From contig MNZY01000227.1 in NCBI GenBank assembly GCA_001873845.1, forward strand, positions 1 to 5,812: a stretch of 5,812 bases of DNA, written 5' to 3'. Position 1 is the first letter of the stretch. Every line of letters begins with the position of its first letter. The notes beneath the pieces were generated by a model. The model saw only the letters and a list, made by a program, of their open reading frames with translations. It made no database searches and had not been told where the DNA came from. This DNA comes from Candidatus Altarchaeum sp. CG2_30_32_3053 (GTDB lineage: Archaea > Altiarchaeota > Altiarchaeia > Altiarchaeales > Altiarchaeaceae). Position numbers and translations under genes: made by a program. This document shows, piece after piece, positions 1 to 4,170 of this stretch.

Positions 1-1
1 A

Positions 2-94
2 TTGCATGATGGAAAACTAATTAAAAGATGGAAATATTGGAAACATGTTCTAAATATTGCTGTTGATTATAGCCTTGAAAAACACTTGTTATAG
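2..94 (+). CDS. C-terminal end of an unrecognised protein (partial)
   Basis: Frame 2 is open from the left edge to a TAG stop at 92-94 and gives 30 residues ending ...DYSLEKHLL. The segment is basic and aromatic (KRWKYWKH) followed by a short amphipathic stretch, which is reasonable for the end of a soluble protein. The upstream part lies outside the window and no family is recognisable from so short a piece. A perfect inverted repeat starts 7 bases after the stop, consistent with a gene end here. It could also be a chance open stretch, since 90 bases without a stop is weak evidence. Confidence 0.4.
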   Translation: MHDGKLIKRWKYWKHVLNIAVDYSLEKHLL

Positions 95-100
95 TACATT

Positions 101-127
101 ATTTATTAAATTTGTTCGTTAATAAAT
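101..127. repeat. Perfect 9-bp inverted repeat after gene end
   Basis: ATTTATTAA (101-109) is the exact reverse complement of TTAATAAAT (119-127), with a 9-base loop. It sits 7 bases after the TAG stop of the left-edge gene and could mark its 3' end. It contains only A and T, so the folded form would be weak, and archaeal termination depends mainly on T-runs rather than hairpins. Calling it a terminator would be a guess. Confidence 0.4.
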
Positions 128-165
128 GTCCCTATTTTGCAGTTAATTACTATATTCAAAAGGTA

Positions 166-235
166 TTTAAAAATCTTGTAGATTTTTAAAGATTAAAAAA
201 CTTATCTTTTTTAGTATTTAAAATTTATTTTAAAT
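166..235. repeat. Two AT-rich perfect inverted repeats in tandem
   Basis: TTTAAAAATC (166-175) pairs perfectly with GATTTTTAAA (181-190) around a 5-base loop. ATTTAAAAT (216-224) pairs with ATTTTAAAT (227-235) around 2 bases. Between them A6 (195-200) faces T6 (207-212). No gene is visible in the surrounding 95-460 stretch on either strand. The run of small palindromes leads directly into the larger inverted repeat at 250-396 and may belong to the same element. Confidence 0.45.
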
Positions 236-249
236 CTCAAAACAAAGTC

Positions 250-396
250 CGTTCATTTCGTTCGTGTATTTTCAAAATCTCCACAATTTTCAAAATCGTT
301 CATATATTTTCAAAACTTCGGGTTTTAAAAAATGATGTGATAAAAATTTGCCAGCGATTTCAAAAATTATTTTGAAATACCCGAACGAAGTGAGCG
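250..396. repeat. 147-base element with long imperfect terminal inverted repeat
   Basis: Bases 250-264 (CGTTCATTTCGTTCG) pair with 382-396 (CGAACGAAGTGAGCG) over 15 positions, 13 Watson-Crick and two G-U if transcribed. After one mismatch the pairing continues: 266-278 with 369-380, 12 pairs with a single bulged T at 272. The enclosed 90 bases hold a second and third copy of ATTTTCAAAA (286-295, 306-315; the first is at 268-277 in the left arm) and a small hairpin with a cUUCGg-like loop at 312-326. The right arm can instead form its own hairpin, 357-365 with 370-378. It contains no ORF. It could be a structured RNA, a MITE-like relic or a complex 3' region; no clear target-site duplication was seen. 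Confidence 0.6.
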
Positions 397-410
397 TAAA
401 ATTTCAACAA

Positions 411-419
411 ATATAATTT
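411..419 (+). promoter_or_regulatory. Possible TATA box for the 467 ORF
   Basis: ATATAATTT at 411-419 would place a transcript start near 441, leaving a leader of about 26 bases before ATG 467. In such AT-rich DNA similar strings are frequent, so this is only positional support. No Shine-Dalgarno-like sequence lies just before ATG 467. Confidence 0.25.
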
Positions 420-466
420 ACATGTGATTTTATGGGTGGCTGAATAGTTAAAAAAATTATTTGGAA

Positions 467-958
467 ATGAAAATCGATGCATTTTGGATAATAGTGCTGG
501 CACTATTAATGATGCCTATCATAGTATTACTGATAGATATGCCAAAAACAATACTGATAATGCTGATGATAATACTGACTCCAATTCTGATAATAAATAT
601 ATTAATGCTGCTGTCAAGGAGAATAAGGGGCGCGGTCCTGAACATTCTGATATGGTTTTGGGTTGTATTAAAATACCCTCACATATCAAAAGAAATGATG
701 ATCATAATGATAAAGAAGGGGCAGTTAATGTCACAGATGATAGTCCGGAAGATGCTATTAAGGATAGTTTTTCTGCCGGCAATAATCTATGCAAATATAA
801 AAACAATTTCACAAATGATAAAAATTATAATGATCAGGATGAATGTAAATCCTGTGATGGCAGAAAAGGCAGGATTGATAGTGGAAGTAATAAGTATAAT
901 AATGATAATTTTGTTAATGATGATAATTCAAAATATAATTCTGCCAGCGATTTCCTGA
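467..958 (+). CDS. Hypothetical polytopic membrane protein
   Basis: This frame gives 163 residues from ATG 467; the same frame also has a TTG at 461. It ends at TGA 956-958. The product is strongly hydrophobic, with likely membrane segments at about residues 6-25, 29-49, 56-69, 98-110 and 140-160, broken by basic stretches such as LLSRRIRG and IVRKMLLR, and with Trp near segment ends. No family is recognised. Two things count against it: the composition is extreme (about a quarter Ile, about 12% Met, very little Phe), and Ile is mostly ATA and Leu mostly CTG, unlike pcm and the NYN gene. The overlapping frame 484-969 is equally open and hydrophilic, and one of the two is probably a shadow. 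I lean slightly to this one because it has an ATG start and because the other frame's four-fold codons are unusually restricted to pyrimidine endings. Confidence 0.45.
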   Translation: MKIDAFWIIVLALLMMPIIVLLIDMPKTILIMLMIILTPILIINILMLLSRRIRGAVLNILIWFWVVLKYPHISKEMMIIMIKKGQLMSQMIVRKMLLRIVFLPAIIYANIKTISQMIKIIMIRMNVNPVMAEKAGLIVEVISIIMIILLMMIIQNIILPAIS

Positions 959-969
959 GTAAAAATTAA
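484..969 (+). CDS. Alternative reading: Asn/Asp-rich hydrophilic protein
   Basis: This frame overlaps the hydrophobic ORF almost completely and gives 161 residues from a TTG start to TAA 967-969. The product is dominated by Asn, Asp, Lys and Ser, has only about three Leu and four Cys, and would be disordered. Its codons follow an RNY pattern (GAT, AAT, ACT, AGT), which normally favours real coding, and AAT/GAT preference matches the neighbours. Against it, there is no ATG anywhere upstream in frame after the last stop, there is no signal peptide or fold, and Ala is almost never GCA although GCA is the main Ala codon next door. It is listed because the sequence does not decide between the two frames. 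Confidence 0.3.
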   Translation: MDNSAGTINDAYHSITDRYAKNNTDNADDNTDSNSDNKYINAAVKENKGRGPEHSDMVLGCIKIPSHIKRNDDHNDKEGAVNVTDDSPEDAIKDSFSAGNNLCKYKNNFTNDKNYNDQDECKSCDGRKGRIDSGSNKYNNDNFVNDDNSKYNSASDFLSKN

Positions 970-978
970 AAACACAAA

Positions 979-1006
979 AATTCAAATATAAAATTGAAAT
1001 TTTTTT
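979..1006 (+). terminator. Hairpin plus T-run after the 461-969 ORFs
   Basis: TTCAA (981-985) pairs with TTGAA (994-998), extendable by flanking A/T bases, and is followed directly by seven T at 1000-1006. It lies just after the stop codons at 958 and 969. The T-run fits archaeal termination; the hairpin may be incidental. Confidence 0.45.
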
Positions 1007-1076
1007 AATTATTAAAAGAAATCTCATACTTTATAATACGATAAAAAAAGTTATCATCAAAAAATAAATTTTTAAA

Positions 1077-1086
1077 TTTAATATAT
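1077..1086 (+). promoter_or_regulatory. Putative TATA box of pcm
   Basis: TTTAATATAT is centred about 26 bases before position 1107, so the transcript would start a few bases before ATG 1113. No Shine-Dalgarno sequence precedes that ATG. Together these suggest a leaderless or nearly leaderless pcm mRNA. Confidence 0.35.
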
Positions 1087-1112
1087 TGCCGGATTTTAAA
1101 TTTTAAATATAA

Positions 1113-1766
1113 ATGGAATTGAAATTTGATATTAAAGGAGCAAAAAAAGGAATGATTCATCACTTAATAAAGTATAATTACATAAAGAGTGAGAAGGTTG
1201 TAAAGGCAATGTTAAAGGTTGATAGGGCAAAATTTGTTCCAAATGACTATGTGGCTGATGCTTATTCTGACTATCCCGTTCCGATTGGTTTTAAACAGAC
1301 AATTTCTGCCCCGAGCATCGTCGGCATGATGACAGAAGTGCTTGATATTCAGAAAAATGATAAAATTTTAGAAGTTGGCTGCGGAAGCGGGTATCAGGCC
1401 GCGATACTTGCAGAAATAGCAAAAAACAGAAAAATTTATACTGTTGAACGGATTCCCGAACTCATAGAAATTACAAAAGAAAAACTGAAAAATTATAATA
1501 ACATTGAAATATTGCGTGGAGATGGTTATTATGGATACGAAAAGGAAGCACCTTATGATAAAATAATTGTTACAGCCGCACCTGTTGAAATTCCGGGTCC
1601 ATTAATAGAGCAGTTAAAAACAGGTGGAAAAATGGTTATTCCGGTCGGAGGCATCCATCTTCAAAATTTAATTCTGGCTGAAAAAATTTCGCGGACAAAA
1701 ATTAAAAAAAAAGTATTGTGCGAGTGTATGTTTGTGCCTTTAATATCGTCCCGTGAAAAGGAATAA
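1113..1766 (+). CDS. pcm: Protein-L-isoaspartate O-methyltransferase
   Basis: This cytosolic enzyme uses S-adenosylmethionine to methylate the abnormal carboxyl of L-isoaspartyl residues, starting their repair in aged proteins. The 217-residue length is typical. Visible hallmarks in order: VPIGFKQTISAP at 56-67, the family's substrate-side motif with its conserved Ser65; SAM motif I, LEVGCGSGYQAA, at 86-97; VERIPEL at 111-117, whose Glu112 is placed to bind the SAM ribose; GDGYYGY at 136-142; YDKIIVTAAP at 148-157; LKTGGKMVIPVG at 168-179; and the C-terminal FVPL at 207-210. The ATG start has no Shine-Dalgarno and a TATA-like box 27-36 bases upstream. The gene stands alone, with a T-rich stretch after its stop and then a tRNA gene. 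Identification is firm; nothing looks broken. Confidence 0.96.
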   Translation: MELKFDIKGAKKGMIHHLIKYNYIKSEKVVKAMLKVDRAKFVPNDYVADAYSDYPVPIGFKQTISAPSIVGMMTEVLDIQKNDKILEVGCGSGYQAAILAEIAKNRKIYTVERIPELIEITKEKLKNYNNIEILRGDGYYGYEKEAPYDKIIVTAAPVEIPGPLIEQLKTGGKMVIPVGGIHLQNLILAEKISRTKIKKKVLCECMFVPLISSREKE

Positions 1767-1768
1767 AA

Positions 1769-1783
1769 TTTTATTTGTTTTAT
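1769..1783 (+). terminator. T-rich termination region after pcm
   Basis: Two bases after the pcm stop comes a T-rich stretch, ATTTTATTTGTTTTA, with runs of four, three and four T. There is no hairpin. This matches the oligo-T signals used by archaeal RNA polymerase and separates pcm from the tRNA promoter. Confidence 0.45.
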
Positions 1784-1806
1784 CTCTAAAAATAATTTAT
1801 AATTAA

Positions 1807-1814
1807 TTTATAAT
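1807..1814 (+). promoter_or_regulatory. TATA box of tRNA-Gly
   Basis: TTTATAAT is a good archaeal TATA match, centred about 26 bases before position 1837. That gives a predicted 5' leader of roughly 9 bases before the mature tRNA at 1846, for RNase P to remove. A near copy, TTTATAAT at 1797-1804, lies 10 bases upstream and is the alternative. Confidence 0.55.
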
Positions 1815-1845
1815 TTTTGTTGTTGTGTTTTGTATTGTTATAGGT

Positions 1846-1917
1846 GCGGTCATGGTGTAGTGGCTATCACACGAGATTGCCAATTTCGTAACTCGGGTCC
1901 GAATCCCGGTGACCGCA
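1846..1917 (+). tRNA. tRNA-Gly: tRNA-Gly (anticodon GCC)
   Basis: The 72-base sequence folds into a full cloverleaf. The acceptor stem pairs GCGGTCA (1846-1852) with TGACCGC (1910-1916), followed by discriminator A1917. The D arm carries the GG pair in AGTGGC. The anticodon stem CGAGA (1872-1876) pairs with TTTCG (1884-1888) with one G-T pair, and its loop TTGCCAA contains GCC, which reads GGC and GGU codons. The T arm is TCGGG/CCCGG around TCCGAAT. The variable loop is short (TAAC). No intron is present and CCA is not encoded; it would be added after transcription, as is usual in many archaea. Confidence 0.97.
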
Positions 1918-1919
1918 AA

Positions 1920-1945
1920 TTTAAAATTTTGTTTTTATCTTATTT
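1920..1945 (+). promoter_or_regulatory. Combined tRNA terminator and NYN-gene promoter
   Basis: TTTAAAAT (1920-1927) starts 3 bases after the tRNA ends and is centred about 26 bases before ATG 1949, the spacing expected for a leaderless transcript starting at that ATG. The T-runs at 1927-1930 and 1932-1936 are also where tRNA transcription could stop. One 31-base gap would therefore do both jobs. The alternative is read-through from the tRNA promoter into the nuclease gene. Confidence 0.4.
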
Positions 1946-1948
1946 AAT

Positions 1949-2605
1949 ATGGTATCAGCAATGATTGAGATAGAAAAATTTAAAGAACTTTTAAAGAAAA
2001 AGAACAAGCTGGCTGTTTTTGTAGATGGCCCAAATGTGCTGAGAAGGGATGTAAATTTAAGTTTGAGGGAGATTAAGGAAAATTTAAAGACCGTCGGTTT
2101 GATAAAAATCTGCCGCGTTTATTTAAATCAGAACGCGCCTTCAAAACTCGTTGAAGCGGCAATAAATGAGGGCTATGAAGTAGTTACAACTCCGTCTGAT
2201 GTGGATGTGTGCATGGCTGTTGATGCAACCAGTGCTGTCTACAATAATGCCATAAATGTAATTGCTCTGGTTACACGGGATACTGATTTTCATTTTGTTC
2301 TAAAGAAAGCAAAAGAAATGGGAAAGGCAACGATAGTTGTCGGTGCAAAGGAAAATTTCTCATCAGCACTTAGAAATACAGCAGATGAAGCAATATTGCT
2401 GGAAGGTATAAAAAAAAGCAAAGAAGTGGAAAACAAAGAAGTGAAGAAAGATGAAGAAAAGAAGGTAGAGAATGTTAAAAGCAAAGAAGGAATAATAGCT
2501 AAAATTAAAAAAAGAATTACCAGCGGGAAAAGTAGCAAACCAAAGGATGCAGGCAATAAAGAACAAAATGCCGAAGGAGGAAAGACGACTTCTAAAACAG
2601 TATAA
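1949..2605 (+). CDS. NYN-domain (LabA/DUF88-like) putative ribonuclease
   Basis: The 218-residue product matches the archaeal branch of the NYN/LabA-like PIN-fold family, thought to be metal-dependent RNases. The fold spans about residues 18-152. Acidic residues for the metal site are visible: Asp26 in FVDGPN, Asp84 and Asp86 in SDVDVCMAVD with Asp92 just after, and Asp111 and Asp113 in LVTRDTDF. KAKEMGKATIVVG (120-132) and the FSSALRNTAD segment (137-146) are also typical. From about residue 153 the protein becomes a low-complexity Lys/Glu tail ending in Gly/Ser/Lys, probably flexible and able to bind RNA. ATG 1949 suits the TATA spacing; ATG 1961 is an in-frame alternative. The HepT-like gene starts 22 bases after the stop, so the two are probably co-transcribed. 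RNA targets are unknown. Confidence 0.88.
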   Translation: MVSAMIEIEKFKELLKKKNKLAVFVDGPNVLRRDVNLSLREIKENLKTVGLIKICRVYLNQNAPSKLVEAAINEGYEVVTTPSDVDVCMAVDATSAVYNNAINVIALVTRDTDFHFVLKKAKEMGKATIVVGAKENFSSALRNTADEAILLEGIKKSKEVENKEVKKDEEKKVENVKSKEGIIAKIKKRITSGKSSKPKDAGNKEQNAEGGKTTSKTV

Positions 2606-2627
2606 TTTAAATTTTAAATTTTCGTGG

Positions 2628-2946
2628 ATGGGCAACAAAAGAAAAAACAGATACGAAGATAAGATAAATTTTATAATAGAAAAGATTGAAAGCATACCCA
2701 AGACAAATTTTGATGAATGTCGCAATTGAATGTGTTACTGATATTGTAGCGATGCTTGTCAGAGATACAGGCAAAGATGTTGGAGACGATTATCGTGATT
2801 TGGAGATATTAAAAGATGAAAATGGGATAGATATAGAAATGAGTGGTAAATTAAAAAAATTAAGCAGGATGAGAAATATAATTGTCCATAGATACAACAG
2901 GATAGAAGAAAATTTGGTGCTCATCCCTTTAAATTGGGTTAATTAA
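2628..2946 (+). pseudogene. HepT-like HEPN ribonuclease, frameshifted and shortened
   Basis: HepT/DUF86 proteins are small helical HEPN RNases, often toxins paired with MNT nucleotidyltransferases. Here the N-terminal helix (ATG 2628, MGNKRKNRYEDKINFIIEK onward) reads in one frame to TGA 2727-2729. The rest (NVAIECVTDIVAMLVRDTG onward) is in the +1 frame from about 2713 to TAA 2944-2946. The catalytic RX4HXY motif survives as RNIIVHRY: Arg at 2872, His at 2887, Tyr at 2893. Compared with the family as I know it, about 10 residues seem missing where the frame changes, so a deletion of about 32 bases explains the shift better than a single-base error. The end, ENLVLIPLNWVN, appears about 25 residues short. 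No MNT gene is present; the upstream neighbour is the NYN nuclease. Family assignment is firm; broken status is likely. Confidence 0.75.
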
Positions 2947-2976
2947 TTTGATAGTAATCTGTTCGCTTCTAACACC

Positions 2977-2995
2977 GTTTTTTTATTTTGGTTTT
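2977..2995 (+). terminator. T-rich terminator of the NYN-HEPN unit
   Basis: GTTTTTTTATTTTGGTTTT begins 31 bases after the HEPN stop and contains seven consecutive T. It fits archaeal oligo-T termination on the + strand in this convergent intergenic region. Confidence 0.5.
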
Positions 2996-3012
2996 CCATT
3001 GTTTTCAGAAAT

Positions 3013-3040
3013 GTTTATAAAAATAATAGTAAAAAAACAA
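3013..3040 (-). terminator. T-rich terminator of the secreted-protein unit
   Basis: On the minus strand, shortly after the stop at 3049-3051, the sequence reads TTGTTTTTTTACTATTATTT, with seven T at 3037-3031. It is a plausible oligo-T stop for transcripts arriving from the protease gene and faces the + strand terminator about 20 bases away. Confidence 0.5.
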
Positions 3041-3048
3041 ATATATAA

Positions 3049-3888
3049 TTATCCCAATTTTAGTAGGTCAGCACCGAAAAATTCGTGTGCTGTCGTAACA
3101 TTCATCAATCCTTCTCTACTACCTACAAAACCATCAAAATCGTTTTCTATTTCAATGAATGTGTGGGATATATTTGCTAACCCTTTTCCTGTTGATGTGT
3201 TTATAGCAAAAGGATATGTTGACCCTAGTGTTGTATCTATATTGCGAATATAAACATGTAATCTATTTTTCAGGTCATTAGTAATATCTCCATCAAGGGG
3301 TCCTTTGAATCCATAATTTTCAACCTCAGTTGTCCATGTATACTCAAAAAGATTACCTAATTCTACAACATATCTTGGAACGCCATTTATTCTGTCAGAA
3401 GCGTTAAATACGACATTTGTACCACTATCAGTATAGTGAATTGTAAAATGAGCCGAAGTATTATAAGTGAGAGAAAGATTTGTACTATTTAGGTAAGTTG
3501 GTAAGTCGGTTGATGGTGGTTCGCTGAGAATACTTACATCACTAGAATCTTTACTTGTTGAATTTAAAAATTGTGGCATGAGATAAGGACTCAACTTATT
3601 TCTTGATTCGTTACTTAATGTATGCCAAGTATTATATAGTTCTGCCGCTATTTGCGTTCAAGATAACATCTTTTTGTTTGATCTGTACTTTTCAGGCACT
3701 TCGCTTTGATTATATATTGCCAGTAATTTATACTTCAATGCTGTTTCGTCATCTAAAATTCCGTTGTTCAAATCTTCATTTATCTTTTCCGCAGATGTTT
3801 TTGAATCATCCGCACATACATTTATTGACATCGTCATGATACTAATTAACCCTATGAGACATAAGCCCCAAAAAATTTTTCTTGTCAT
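3049..3888 (-). pseudogene. Secreted zinc-metalloprotease-like protein, nonsense-interrupted and truncated
   Basis: From ATG 3888 the frame encodes a signal peptide (about residues 1-26, hydrophobic IFWGLCLIGLISIMTM) and a propeptide-like segment, DDETALKYKLLAIYNQSEVP. An in-frame TGA stands at 3660-3658. The same frame then continues uninterrupted (TQIAAELYNTWHTL onward) to TAA at 3049, 279 codons in all. The second part shows AHFTIHYTDSGTN, NGVPRYVVEL, YTWTTEVENYGF and MNVTTAHEFF, the pattern of secreted HEXXH metalloproteases resembling the MXAN_6640 type. The zinc motif, expected as HEFFHA, reads HEFFGADLLKLG and stops, so the second His and everything after it are gone. It begins 30 bases after the beta-helix gene's distal stop and probably shares its transcript. 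Without suppression it yields only a 76-residue secreted peptide. Confidence 0.7.
3070..3091. repeat. Hairpin at the broken HEXXH codons
   Basis: AGCAC (3070-3074) pairs with GTGCT (3087-3091), and CGAA (3075-3078) with TTCG (3082-3085), around a 3-base loop with one unpaired T at 3086. It lies exactly over the HEFF codons, where the protease departs from its family. It could be the scar or the cause of a rearrangement, or chance. Confidence 0.5.
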
Positions 3889-3918
3889 TTTTTGTTTGTT
3901 GTTTTATTTGGTTTTTGT

Positions 3919-4170
3919 TTAGCATGAGTATTTACACCCGATAGTATTGTTATCTAAGTCGTCCCATGTATCGGGATTATCGCAACTGTTGTTATCTCCA
4001 TAGTCCCCAAAAGACTTGTTGTTATATAAATAAAAGTCAAGGATAGTGTTGTTGCATACAATATTTGTGTTTATTGTGTTATTAATGGTCTTACTTAAAC
4101 CAATACCATAATCATTGTTAATTATGGTGTTATTATTGATTTTATTAAATTTTGGACCTGGTGGTATTGG
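3919..4170 (-). pseudogene. Displaced C-terminal part of the beta-helix protein
   Basis: One frame away from the main beta-helix ORF, minus-strand sequence from CCA 4170 to TAA 3919 encodes 83 residues with no stop. It begins with a proline linker (PIPPGPKFNK), continues with another helix rung (INNNTIINNDYGIGLSKT), and ends with NIVCNNTILDFYLY and a Cys-containing tail (SCDNPDTWDDLDNN, then CKYSC). That tail style is typical of archaeal secreted beta-helix proteins. One extra C in the C8 tract at 4176-4169 would join it to the upstream ORF as a 534-residue protein. This is clearly former or conditional coding sequence rather than intergenic DNA. Confidence 0.75.

Noticed and set aside
332..443. 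C-box-like ATGATGT and a CTGA that could suggest a C/D box sRNA
   Set aside because: The two boxes are about 100 bases apart, too far for a typical archaeal C/D sRNA, and no C'/D' pair lies between them.
432..443. Tiny upstream ORF (ATG GGT GGC TGA) before the membrane ORF
   Set aside because: Three codons with no RBS or other support; it cannot be told from chance.
1302..1325. Pcm has Ser where many archaeal homologues have His after TISAP
   Set aside because: This position varies in the family (the E. coli enzyme has Tyr there), and the conserved Ser of the motif is kept, so it is not evidence of a changed or dead enzyme.
2290..2725. Minus-strand Phe/Ser-rich ORFs over the NYN and HEPN genes
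   Set aside because: They mirror the Lys/Glu-rich tail of the NYN protein on the opposite strand and are shadows.
3658..3660. TGA read as selenocysteine in the protease
   Set aside because: The family has no known selenoprotein members, no SECIS-like structure was recognised, and the gene is also truncated at its active site.
2948..3839. Plus-strand ORFs over the protease region (2948-3253, 3603-3839)
   Set aside because: They are antisense to a recognisable protease frame, have no family features, and are short chance openings.
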